From assembly GCA_032622095.1 (NCBI GenBank), contig CP136063.1, positions 180,151,956 through 180,215,955 of the forward strand: DNA of 64,000 nt, in the 5' to 3' direction. The stretch comes from Siphonodentalium dalli. Its lineage: Eukaryota > Mollusca > Scaphopoda > Gadilida > Siphonodentaliidae. The stretch's first letter is position 1. Each line of letters opens with the position of its first letter. Shown here one piece after another: positions 12,300-25,500 of this stretch. Below the pieces are notes generated by a model. It searched no databases. It was not told the DNA's origin and worked only from the letters and a program-made list of their open reading frames with translations. The position numbers were made by a program, and so were the translations under genes.

Positions 12300-13510
12300 T
12301 TATTTACAGAACAGAATGGCTGCAGTGATCTTCTCCATCATAAATTCAATAATCTCAAACTCATTCTGTTTTTTCTTCAGTTCTTCCTTGGCAGTAGATA
12401 TAGCCATGTTAATGACAGCAATGAACACTGTCATAAATATCCACTGTACTAAGAAAATAAATGTACAGAAAAAAATAGGGCCAAGTGTTTGATTGGCTCG
12501 CTCAAGACCGAAGTAATCAGAGACACCAAGAGCTAAGTTGAAGATATTAACGATGGAATCTCCCATGTCTTTGTACTCGGGTAGAACAGTTCCAAAGGCG
12601 AGCATTCCGAAATGAGCAAAAGCAATCACAGTTACGACCATGATAACCATGAAGCTGATGAGATCTTGCTTTGCGATACTCAGTGTGTCTGATATTAGGA
12701 ACAGCCTCTTGTTGAAGTTGAGAATTTTGAAACTCTTGAGAATATAGATGGCAATGAGGAAGGCTATGACGTTCATGAGTACATAGTCTGCCGTCACAGC
12801 AACGTAGAAGCTAATGAATGTTGATTTGTCACTTAACACATACTCATCGAGAATATTGTTAACCGTCATTAGTCGCTGGAAAAATAGACCAATCACTGCG
12901 AAGGACAGGCCTATAATAATAACTTCAATGTAACTCCATATGTCAGTGAAATACTCACGAATTTTAAGTTTTCTGAATCTCTGAAGTTCTCTGTAACTGA
13001 ACACAATTGTGTAGATGAGAAATATTGCTTCGCACGTCGCCACAAATATTTCAAAATCATTCATATAATGATACAACTTTGTTGTGAAGAACTGGTTATA
13101 AGGTGAAACAACTCCATTATTCAGGAACTCGAACAGAATGATAACTACCGTGAAGAGGTTTACATTGGAATTATACAGAGTGAATTCCGCAAACACAGCG
13201 CGAGTTCTTTCATCGATCCATCCTGCATTATGATAGCTGTTGACAAAATTGCTACTATCTGAAGTATTTGATGGAATAGCAAGGATATATCCACCACCTG
13301 AATATGTTGCATGGTCGGCAACAAATGGCAGAGTGCTTAGTTCCCAGGCTGTATGATGTTTCCATGGTGACGATTCAGGAACACTGCCATTGGCCGGTTT
13401 ATACCACGATGATTGGTAAGAGAATGTGTCTTCGTTCCCAATCCATGATGGAGCTGTGCAGTTCAATGTTTGAAATAAGTGTCCCGTATCCGGAGGATAA
13501 ATACAGGAAT
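12300..13510 (-). CDS. Polycystin-1-like exon 16 (last exon as modelled): TOP domain and channel TM7-TM11
   Basis: 1211 nt, acceptor tccccttcag, TAA at 12300-12302. The TOP domain shows HATYSGGGYI, GWIDERTRAVFAEFTLYN and NVNLF. S2 is about 1320-1340, S3 1357-1379, S4 1400-1429 (with KSFKILNFNKRLFLI after it), S5 1450-1474, the pore around LGVSDYFGLERANQTLGP, and S6 1513-1537. The cytoplasmic tail is only about 34 residues, with no EF hand and no long coiled coil. The stop may not be the true end: TTCT|GTAAAT just before it could act as a splice donor. No AATAAA was found on the minus strand immediately downstream. Confidence 0.93.
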
Positions 13511-16500
13511 CTGAAGGGGAAAAAGAATGATATGTAATATGATCAGATTTGACTTCAGATATGTAAAAATTCGGTACCCAAAAATGAATTACAGTGATTA
13601 TTACGCAACTGTAACCGAATTACTGAAGTTACAGGTAAAGATTCATTTACTTGGATAATAGCAGACCAGACATGCGCTCCATACAAATGTATTGGGAAAC
13701 GATTTGTTACATATGCCACATTGGGATTGATTCCGTCATTTGGAAGTTCTAGAGAAACCTGAAACATTTTCGTTGCCTTCTTAAAGAGATTTCCTGTCAA
13801 GCACTTTTACATCTATAAGAAGTAATATCGTTGAGGTAATAACTAGAGGTCACATGACTGTTCCAGAAGGACTATTGATAATCCCTGCAGGGAAATTGGG
13901 CTACATTAAGTGTGGTCATATTAACATACTTGTTTACGATAAAAGATCAACAACTCTTTTAACCCAATCATTACGGGCGCTGCGCTTTTGCAGCATTTAT
14001 AAAGGGAGCCTCAAATATATAAGAAAATGCACTGGATTACAAGGTCAAGGTAAATATTGTTTGGCCAATGTATTCACTTGTATATGCGAGGCTCCCTATG
14101 GAAGACTGGTATGTATAAGAGAATGCATTGGTACAATGTTTTCGCAAAATTTCAGGAAGCTCCAGTCATGGAAGGGTTAAAATTATTCCGACTAACTGCC
14201 CATTTGCAGTTACACAGGTTCCAATGATTGTAATTAGCAGCATCAAGTTTCATTACAAGTAAGATGGTCTATATCTTCCTATAACAAGGTTTATATAGTT
14301 TCCTCTGGTTTCCTATAAATATCAATCGAAGACCCCTGTCTCATTATATAAGAAAATATAGATATAAAATCAATATTAACCCATCCATACTGGAGCTTCC
14401 TGACATTTTGCAAACACCATGTGCCAATGCATTCTCTTATATATGCAAGTCTCCCATAGGAAGCCTCACATATATAAGAGAATGCATTGGCCTAACAATA
14501 TTTACCTTGACCTTGTAAGCCAGTGCATTCTCTTATATATGAGATTTTGAGGCTCCCTGTATATAAGAGAATACACTGGCACAGGATCTTTGATGCTACA
14601 CCAGCTCAGCTCCCATCACGAAAGGATTAATTGATAGAAGCATTTCCGGACAGGTGTTTTCGAATCATATTTATTATTTTATAACCCGGAAACTATATAA
14701 AACGTATTTAGAATCAAGAAATAAATTAATAAAAACTCTGAGAGCTTTCCGATAAATGGCAACAAGCCATATTTCCGACTAAATCCTGAAAAATTACCCA
14801 TAATTCTGCTGTGGTTAAGGAGTCGATTATTTAGGGCATTACTGTAAGTTTAAAAACAATTGATCAGGAAATGTAGGAGAACTGACATGCAAGATCAGAC
14901 AAATTTACAGATGTTGCAACAAAAAAACTCCAAGTAAAAAAAGGGAGATAATTTGACTCAAAAAAGTCTGATTGAGCTCATAATCATAATCGCAGGAGCA
15001 CATGTTCCTAGGGTGGTAAATATATGTAGCAAATTTTTTTTTAAACTTAACCATAAAATGTAGAAATACGAGTGCAGATATACAGACAGACGGACAGACA
15101 ATCCAATTCCAGTATCCCATCCCCTCCCAGTGTCAGGGGTATAAATAGATTGAGGCTCAGACAAACCTACCTTTTTTAACCCTGATTTGCCTAAATCGAG
15201 CTGCTCCGACCAAAATAAAATCAGAATCAGAGAGAGGCTGCATTCCGTTGAGAGAAGTCATCAGTTTCTCATCTACATACTTCCAGAATAACTCTGCTGT
15301 TACTATCTGTAAATATGAGTTTAAATATAACACTGTATCTAAATTAATTGACAGTAAGATGAAAATCAGTAACACAATAACAGTTAACCCTTCCATGACT
15401 TGACTGGATATTCCTGCAATTTTTGTGAAAAATCCTGTGCCAATGCATGTTATATATGCGAGTCTACCATAGGGAGCCTCACATATATAAGAGAATACAT
15501 TGGCCTAACAATATTTACCTTTACCATGTAAGCCAGTACGTTCTCTTATATATGTTAGACTCCCTATGGCAGACTCACATATTTAAGAGAATGCACTGGC
15601 ACAGGATCTTTAATGCTGCACCAGCACAGCTCCCGTCATGGAAGTGTTAAGAAATAAGATAAAGTGATAAAACACCTTTTGACATTAAGAATTATTCATT
15701 CATACTGAATTTTTAGCTCAACTTGACGAAGTAATGTTTGAGCTCTTGCCACGGGTTCCGTCTGTCAACAATTTCCTTTGGCACAACCTACAGGCCATAT
15801 TCCTCATCCGATTGCCACCAAACTTCATACGGATCTGCAGAGTGACCACTATATGGGACATCAAATTTCAGAGAAATTTCTCTGAAATTTGTTAATAAAA
15901 CATGGCCACCAGCAGCCATCACTTAAATTCGAACTTGATCTGTAATATGTGCTAGTAAACCCACATGCCAATTTCATTCCATTCAGTTGAGACTATCTAA
16001 AGTTATCATCCAGTAACCAAAAGCCAACGGACAGACTATGGACCAATAACATAATACGTCTGTTTTTTTATAACAGGCGTATAAAAATCACAGTACTATT
16101 ACTGACTGGTTATAGCCATTACAAATTAGAAAATTATTTAAATGCAATGAAATTATCTAATCTGCCCACTCCTCAAAGACGTTAGAATCCCACATGTAGG
16201 TTATCCACAGGTAAAATTCTGAGATGTCCCCTGTGGCAAGAAGAAATTTTGTAGCATTGGGTAAAAAAACATAAGTTACTCATATCACCCAAGCCTGTAT
16301 ACATTGTGTCTGGCATTTGCAGAATGAGGTCCCCAGGGGGTGAAGTTAGTGACGCTATCCTGCACAGTGGGCTAGCATCACCAAATTCATCCTCTAGAAA
16401 CCTCCTTCTGCTCAGGCCTCAACTTCTATGGGAGACCTAGGATCAGTTTTCCCCAGTTCACCCATTAGTCACCTCGTTTATGCATGTTATCTTCTGCAAA

Positions 16501-19500
16501 TTAGGCGATATAGAAACTGAACAGAAGGGAAACAGTAACTAAAAACAATGTTAACTTGAGAATTTAGATGCTTCCCAGAAGATGAGGCCTAAGCAGAATG
16601 AAGTTTCCAGAGGATGAATTTGGTGATGCTAGCCCACTATGCGGGGTATCACCACCAAATTCACCCTCTGGGGACTACATTCTGCAAATGTCAGACACAC
16701 TACAGTAATGCCCGAAATAATCGAATCCTTAACCACAGCAGAATTGTGGGTAACTTTTCAGGATTTAGTCGGAAATATGGCTTTTTGCCATTCATTGGAA
16801 AGCTCTCCACGAGAGCTTTCCGATGAATGGCAACAAGCCATATTTCTGACTAAATCCTTGTTGAGATAGAAGTCTCTTAACAGAATTGTGAGTAACTTTT
16901 CAGGATTTAGTCGGAAATATGGCTTGTTGCCATTCATTGGAAAGCTCTCCCCGAGAGCTTTCCGATGAATGGCAACAAGCCATATTTCTGACTAAATCCT
17001 TGTTGAGATAGAAGTCTCTTAACAGAATTGTGGGTAACTTTTCAGGATTTAGTCGGAAATATGGCTTGTTGCTATTCATTGGAAAGCTCTCCCTGAGAGC
17101 TTTCCGATGAATGGCAACAAGCCATATTTCCAACTAAATCCTGAAAAGTTACCCACAATTCTGCTGTGGTTAAGGAGTCGATTATTTAGGGCATTACTGT
17201 ATATACAGGCTTGTACTCACCTTGTCCAAGTAATAAGGATCCTTCAGATAGCTTGGATTAACAAACACATTTTTCAGTGCTTTATTCTGCATGTAACATG
17301 ATCTTATATCCGTATGTCCATGGATCATCACCAGCACCACACACAGGAATGAAAAGTATAGGAATATGAACTGGAGAACTTCAGACATTCTCTGCCGCAT
17401 TCGGATCATGTTCCTAATTACTGAGAGATCCTGTTGGGGTTCAGGATTAGATATCCGATTCCGATCCCATGCAATCTGTTTCTTCTTTGATACTGGTTCA
17501 CCATCTGTTAATGAATGGTTACAATGAAATGGGTACTAGAGAGTCTTTGGTCTTTGTTTGATTAAACATATTTTATTGTAACCAAAATATTGTACATTGT
17601 TCACAGTATGAAGGTGGAATGATTATAACTGGATTAGTGATGCTGACCCACCATTGTTGGATATATTTTCTACATGTAATTCTGTTTCCTGCCAGGGTGC
17701 ATGGTGTCATGGCCCGGCCTGGAAATTATATTCAACCTCACCGCTGTATGGGGCGGCTCGGTTGAATATAAATTTCAGGTCGGGAACATGACACCATGTA
17801 CCCTGGCAGGAAACATATTAACTTATACTGTTCAAATAACAATCTAACCCTCCAGAATGTTGTCATCTTTTATTGCCTATTATACACAACAATGGTAAAT
17901 CATCTCCAAAAGTTTATATCCAAAGGATGTACTGGGTTATTGCAGTGCAATCTTATTAACTGTGGCATGCAATGCTGAAAACATTGTTTGCACACTTGTT
18001 TTGATATAGAAAACTTAATTTTCCCTATATACGATGAACACTTTGCTAAAAGGGTCATTCATTCACATGTAAGTGGACCGGACCGCATTTGACCAGTCCA
18101 GGCAAGGGTACCGGACCGAAATGGCCTGGACTGGACCACCTAGTCAGTGGACCAGACCGTTTTTAGTCCACATCACTAAACCGGATTTGGCAATAAGCAT
18201 GGTCGGTGTTTATTAGATGGTATCTCCTACACATATGAAATATTGAATGGTATCATACAGACAGAAATAGAATGTACAATTTGATGCATATAGCTCAATC
18301 AAATAATTATTGTTATTATTAATGATAGTGTGCCTGATAAGACCATATCTACGAATTTGACTGTCAGTAGTGCCCAATCAGTTATGAGAGCGGTCAACAA
18401 ATAGTATTAGTGCAGAGTAATAGTTACATATTTTTACCAACAGTCAATACAATAATACTGATAAATGATTTAACTTAATAGAAAACATATTTTCAAATTA
18501 TTAAAAATAATATACCAGAACGCATCTTTCGAAGCTTTGAAGGGCCATAGCATCACATGTACCATCTCAAAGGTCTTGCAATTGATCTGAATATCAGGCA
18601 TGAAGTGAGATAGAAGTCTCTTAACAATATTTACAGACCAAAGACATATATGATCAAACTTTCATATACTGGCTGCTAATGGCTCAAGGACAAGCCTGCA
18701 AATAGGGTGTCTGTCATTTGCAGAATGAGGGCTCCAGCGGTTGAATTTAGTGATGCTATCCCACACAGTGGGCTAGCATCACCCAATTCACACTCTGGGG
18801 ACCTAATTCTTCTTAGGCATCATCTTCTGGGAAGTATCTATAGTCTCAAATTAACATTGTTTATAGTTACTTTTTCCCTTCTGGTAAGTTTTTATATTTT
18901 GCAGAAGTTAAAAAGCATAATCGAGGTGACTAATGGGTGAACAGCACCAACATCAACTGCAGAACTTCAATCTGGTCCTTAGGACTCTCATAGCAGGTGA
19001 GGCCTAATCAGTATGAGGTTCCCAGAGGGTGAATTTGGTGCTGCTAAGCCGCTGTGCAGGATAGCTTCACTAAATTCACCCTCTGGGAACCTCATTCTGC
19101 AAATGACAGACACACTATTTGCAGGCTTGCTCAAGTACATGACTAAGTACTCACATATATCATCTGATTCCTTTGTTACATTAAACTCGACTGGTCTCTT
19201 CAATATGAGCGTCAATAGGAATGCCACACAGAAAACCTTCAGCGGTTGTGTGATGGCATTACTCTGGAAGAATGATGTGAAGAATGACACCAGCCACTGG
19301 ACACTTGTATTATATCCATACTTCAGTCCATATAACATCACAAAATAAGAACATACTACAGACACAGTAATTACTAGAGTCCAGCCCACATACAAAAAAC
19401 AGGGTGGAAGCCTGAAAATAACAATGAGACAAGGATTATCCCTTTCTATATTAAATGGATTCTTCCATTCTGTTATAAAAGTATACATTGGAATAGTCCA

Positions 19501-22500
19501 TAATTCATTTGGAGGGGTGTCCAGAAACAATGAGCAGACAACAGAGATGACATACACAAAAATAATACAAGTGCAATACACTGGTGGGAAATGTTTAGAT
19601 AATAAGTTCAAAAAATGACCTCGTTTGTTGAACTTATTATCTGAACATTTCCTATAAAAGAACTAATCTTCATGAGGATTTAGTTTAGGAAGGATTATAC
19701 ACCATGCCATTTCAGGCTTTAACCCTTTCATAACTGGAGCTTCCTAAAATTTTGAAAAAACCCTGTGCCAATGCATTCTCATATAGCATAATAAAGTGAT
19801 TTATTTCGATTGTAAGATCGTGGTGAAATCTATGGTTGAAACGCAATTTGCCATGATTGAGGACGCTATGGTATGCTCCAAACATTTTCGCATCAATTTC
19901 TGTTCTAAAAATAGTGCCTATAACTGTGCTGCTGATGTGATAAGAAATTCCAAATAAAATTTATATAATTGACAAAAAAATTCCGGACACATGCCCTCAA
20001 TTCATATTTATTAATGTATACCCCGGAATCTATATAAAACTTTCTGGGAAGAGATAGATCATCTATAAATCCTCTCATCTCGCCTATATTCTTCATCAAT
20101 TATCAATAACCATTTAGAGTATAAATTGAAAGAAGTAAACAATTTCAGCTTTGCAATTTTTTATATGTTTATATTATATAAGCAAGTAATACTAACCCTA
20201 TAGATTGCGATTTTTCCTTTGATTTTCCTGCTCTGCCAGTTCCATCTGAAATTGTATCGTCAGAATCATCTGAACTGATGTAAACCACTTCATGCTTCTT
20301 TTTTGATGGTATAAGTTCAGTCAGATCTGTCTCGAAAAGGTACGCAAGCTGATCTTGTGTCATCATGCCAGGGTTTGTATTATAATTGTACTCCGTCGAC
20401 GTCTCACTCTCAAAACTTCCTACTTTATTAGCAGATCCTGATTTTAGACCTATATCTACATTATATTTGCTACTCTTTGAATGCTCAAGTCCTGCTTTAG
20501 TGGAGGATTTTTTCGGCTTCGTTTTGAGGAAGATTTGTACAATGAGTAAATTTATAGGAAACATCATAAGTCCAGTTTCTATGCCGATAACGATGTCAGA
20601 AAGTGACAGAGTGAAACTTCCATATTGTACCTGGTCATCTGGGTCATCCGTCGGAATACCATGAAACATGAGATTTGTAAGCATCGTCATCATCAATAGA
20701 CACAAGGCGCACGAGAGGCGTTGAGCTCGTGTAAAGTGATTATCAGGTGGCTTCGAGAAAATGCTCAGCCACAGATGACCATCGCGAAGATCTTTACTTG
20801 ACTTGAGAAGAAACATTTTCTTTGCATTCAGAGAGAGTTCTTCATCAGAGACGACAGGTAATGTTATGTTTGTGGTGATCAGTCCTCGACTAAGCGACAG
20901 CCACATGTCACACAGAAATGTCCAATGTTCGTTTGTCTGTAAATCCTGCACCACTATCTGCTTGAGGTACCTTAAATGGATAGAGAGAGAATTCATGTCA
21001 GTCCTATTATATTCTTTCATACTCAACATATTAAATAAATATTATCATAGATAATAAAAACAATAGCTAGTGTTTCAAATCCATATGACTTGTTGGTTGT
21101 GAACATGTTGCACTATCGAACTTAGAAATTTTATGCTCACACCTGTTATTTGTTGCGCTATCAAACTTAGAAAGTTGATGCTTTCATCTGTGATTTTATG
21201 TGTCACTGACGCTGTCATGTCAAGGTCGTTTGATAGAAAAGTTTTCAAGTGTTTTTTAAAGGCGAGAATAATTTCAAGGATTTTTTGTGCCAACTGGCAA
21301 ATTTCACATCAAATAACTTCAATATAAACCCTGTAAGCACAAATCCTAGTGTTTTTCTAAGTTTATGGAACTTGTGTAGTATGGTAGCCTGTTATGACAG
21401 AAATGTTAGCTAATATATATATCATTAATTGGATTCTCTTGGTGTAAGCTGTCAGCTGGATCAAATGTTAATTTCAATTTAAAATGCTGATGCTCTGCCT
21501 GAACACTTCCAACAACAACAGCAACATATTTATTTACTGCCCACAATCTATAAAAATGTTTAAAGAGAGAGGGTCATTTAAAAGGTGGTTAACCCTTTCT
21601 TTAATAAATACTCTTTGATGAATAGTTCTTTTAACCCTTTTCATTAAAGATCCTGCACCAATGCATTCTCTTACATAAGTGAGTCTCCCACTGGCTAATT
21701 ACAAGGTCAAGGTAAATATTGTTAGGCCAATGTATCTCTTATATATGCGAGGCTCACTATGGGAGACTCGCATATAAACACCTCAAAAAAGTCAGTCTTA
21801 TATATGTGAGTCTCCCACTGGCTTACAGGTCAAGGTAAATATTGTTAGGCCAATGTATCTCTTATATATGCGAGGCTCACTATGGGAGACTCGCATATAA
21901 ACACCTCAAAAAAGTCAGTCTTATATATGTGAGTCTCCCACTGGCTTACAGGTCAAGGTAAATATTGTTAGGCCACTGCATCTCTTATATATTATATATG
22001 TGAGGCTCACTATGGGAGACTTGCATATAAACACCTCAAAAAAGTAAGTATTATATATGTGGGTCTCCCACTGGCTTACAAGGTCAAGGTAAATATTGTT
22101 TGGCCAATGTATCTCTTGTATATGCGAGGCTCCCTATGGGAGACTCGCTTATAATCACCTAAAAAAAAGTAAGTCCCCCCTCATATAATACCCTGTAGCA
22201 CCTATGTTATTCGCCCGATCTCGTTGAAATTTTGAACGAATTGAAAACACTTTCAACTTTGAAATAATTGTGTGTCGATCGGATAACTGGTGATAAGTGT
22301 TTCTTAAGTGTCCCGGCCTTATTACTGTTTGGGATGTTCTTGATATTGACCAGTTGCCACTCTGAGAATTTAAGGGTATGATTTTGAACCACCTCATATT
22401 TGGTCAACTGCATTCACTCGAAAGGGTGGACCATGCAAGGGTTATCGCAATAGATGTGAATGATGTAAATACCTCCATAACGCTTGTCACTCGTAGCATG

Positions 22501-25500
22501 TTTTTTTTTTCACTGACTGCGATAAGAAAACTCATTGTCAAAAACTGGCTTCGTGAAGACTGTCCAATTTTGATGTGGTCTTTCACAAAGCCAGTTTCTT
22601 GAAAGTGGTTGAGTTTTCTTGTCGTATACGGTGAAACACCCATCCTTTCAGCAACCTGATTTGTGGGTTTGTTTGCCTTCAACAAATCTATGGCGATAAC
22701 ACTTTTTGGTCTGCCATAAGAGTGAATGCAGTGGACAAGATATGGGGGTTGTTCAAAATCATGTTCCTAAATACCCACAGATTGAAAACTAGTCAAGTTA
22801 AAAAAATTCCCAACAGAAAAAAGGCTGTTGACACTTATCAACCACTGATCACGCAGTTAACCCATCAACACACGATTATGTTGAGTGTCAAAGTTTCAAT
22901 GCGATCAGACAAACAATATAGGAAATACAAGTATTATATGAGGGGGGACTTACTTTTTTTGGTGGTTTTTATAAGAGAATAAAGAATTGGCACAGGGTTT
23001 TCGCAAAATTTCAGGAAACACCAGCCATGAGAGTGTTAAGATAAATTTAGATCATAAGTTAAACAAATGTCCTAAGGCCCTTTGTTGAACTTATTATCTG
23101 AACATTCCCACCATAGAATATATAGAGAGTAATCAATTGGTTCTGAGAATTACGTTAAATAATTCACGAGAGGCGATTGACGTCGGTAAGAAACGAGTGC
23201 GCATTACCGCACAAGTTTCTTACCTAAACGTCTCTCGCCTCGAGTGAATTATTTAATGTAATTCTCGGAACTTATTGATTACTCTATTTATTACACTTCT
23301 GCATCAATTTGGTTCGCCAAATATGACTAAAACACCCAGAATTAATGCATGAAAGTCCCGATGTGGGGAAAGATCAACCATAAAAAATTCAGTCTAGATC
23401 AGTAAGCGATGTAACGTCTATGACATCACAAGAAATTAAATAATATATATATTCACTAGTGACATTACCATTTTTAATTAACGGCGTTTTTAATGGAAAT
23501 CGCACATAGGAGTGTAATAAAATGTTATCTGCACTTGTATTAACTGTTTGTCTGCTTACATTTCCTGAACATACATCCAGATGAACCATTAAAATATATC
23601 ATCTTATAACATATCCATGAGAGTTAATTTAGTAAAGAAATGGTTAAACTTACCATTCTGGATTTGTTCCTGAATTGTCATGCCAGATAGTTAAACTTTG
23701 CAGGTCTCCGACAGGAGCGTGTGTCGTCAGTAAAAACCAATCCTCTGCACCGGAAACGAAGCATGTTTTCAGTTTGCTTGTCACGTGATGTCTGTATGAA
23801 CGGTCAAGTTGACCCTGTATCTGCAGGTAAACATTTGACGTTGTTCCAGCCTTCGCCCACCATCCAGTGACGACACACACAAGGTAACAATATTGGTTGC
23901 CTGGATCATTGTCAGCCAATGGAAACACCCCACACTGTGGAGACAAAGACTCACAAGTGAAATATATATTAACAATCGATTGAGTAGTGGTATTAAGTGC
24001 CTTATAACAGTAAAAGACGGAAGAATAGTTCAGGATCAAAGGCTCATAAAATTTAGATAACAGTGTGGGGAAATAATCAATCCATTATATTTTGCATAGC
24101 ACATTCCACGATTAATATATTTCAATGCCCTTTACACACGATTATTATACCCCGGCCATAGGGCATGACACTGTGATGCAACGAAATTATGCACATATCA
24201 GGATTTCATTCTGACAATATCCAGTAAGTTCCCGCCGAGTATTCCCTTAACGCATGAGTGGTGCAAAGCATTCATAGTACGAGCGACCTTGCTCAAGGGT
24301 CACAACTAGGAATGAGATTTGAACAACTCGTAACTGACTACTGTCACAGGACTCCACTGAATTAAAAACCAAGCCACTGCTGTGAAACTCATGCTTTAAT
24401 ATCATGCCACCCCTTATCGAAATGGTTGTTTTCTGCAAGTTAGCGGCAAATGTGCGGCATGTTTGCAGCAAATGGTTTGTTCGCAGAAAGTCAATTGCAC
24501 ATATTCGCAGATCTTTGCCGCAAACTTTTTGTTTGCTGTAACTTTGCTGTAAATTTAGTTTGTTTGCTGCAACTTTGCAGAAAATTTAAATTCAAGGCAA
24601 ACCATTTGCGATAAGTTCACAGTAAATTTTAGATTAGTTTCAAGTTTGCGGTAAGTGTGCTGGAATCTTGGTTTGGAATATTTGTTCGCTGCATGTGCTT
24701 TTCAAACTTGGAATTTCATTTTGTTTTTCACAAAATAATTATTTAAAGTTTGGATTTAATAATTTGAAACATTAAATTAATTAAGGCATCAATCCTTGGC
24801 CGAGTGTTTTTATTTTAGCAATCCACAAATATTTCATGTATATTTTTTTGCAGTAAATTTAGATTGGATGCAAAAGTTTGCGATAAGTTCACTGTGAATT
24901 TTATATTAGTTTCAAGTTCGCAGTTAGTGTATTGGAATCTTTGTTCGCCACATGTGCGTTTTAAACTTGGAATATTTCAAATTTTTTTTCACCATATATT
25001 TGTTTAAAATTTGGGTTTGATAATTTGCATCATTGATTCAACATAATCCACAGCAAAATACAGCAATGCTGTGTGAGACACTGTGGTAACATGTGATTAT
25101 TGTGATATCTATATTCAGCTTGATTAAATTTGCCGTGGGGACAATTTTCCTAATTTCGGGGGCTGATTATTTTTTTTAAATTCCGATCTAACAAGCGATG
25201 GATTATGCAATTTATGGACAACAAAATTCCATATAATGTTTTTAAAAGGTTCAATACCCCATGTGGCTTTAACAGTTCTATTGTCAGATAGCTTTATTGT
25301 CGCGATCCTGGGTTTGTTATCATGAAAACAAAACAACAAAGCCCTCGTTACTTCGAAATGTAGTTTGGGCTAACATTTACACAAATCCTCCATGTGTTCT
25401 CTAGTCGACACACAGGTTCTCAGTCGACACACAGATCATCCCAGAAACCACTGTGAAATAAACAGCCAAGGTTTGGCTGAAACAAATATATCATGGCGGA

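Larger units (their letters stand above)
21631..23039. mobile_element. Family A MITE, internally amplified and carrying a Tc1/mariner-like insertion
   Basis: Bounded by ttaaccctttt and gccatgagagtgttaa. The interior is amplified as about 3.5 units of about 121 bases (21690-22150), each with ggtcaaggtaaatattgtta, cactatgggagactcgcata and cacctcaaaaaagtcagt. The last unit is broken by the element at 22153-22972. Confidence 0.85.
21589..23115. mobile_element. Family B MITE, split by a family A MITE
   Basis: Left part 21589-21630 (ttaaccctttctttaataaa, actctttgatgaatagt). Right part about 23040-23115 (ttgttgaacttattatctga). The two parts are separated by the family A insertion at 21631-23039. 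Confidence 0.8.

Noticed and set aside
12060-12300. Search for a poly(A) signal to fix the 3' end of the polycystin gene
   Set aside because: No AATAAA on the minus strand was found just below the stop. The 3' end, or a possible further exon via TTCT|GTAAAT, stays unresolved.
13555-13800. An 81-codon minus-strand frame between exons 15 and 16 with splice-like borders
   Set aside because: Exon 15 joins exon 16 directly in phase to give KKDSC, which matches the family. Including this frame would either break the phase or insert residues not found in polycystins.
18050-18180. gtggaccggaccg / ggtccagtcc-like repeated motifs suggesting a transposon fragment
   Set aside because: Too short and irregular to define ends or assign a family, and no second copy in the window.
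19013-19348. Plus-strand ORF overlapping exon 13
   Set aside because: It is the shadow of exon 13 plus the family D repeat.
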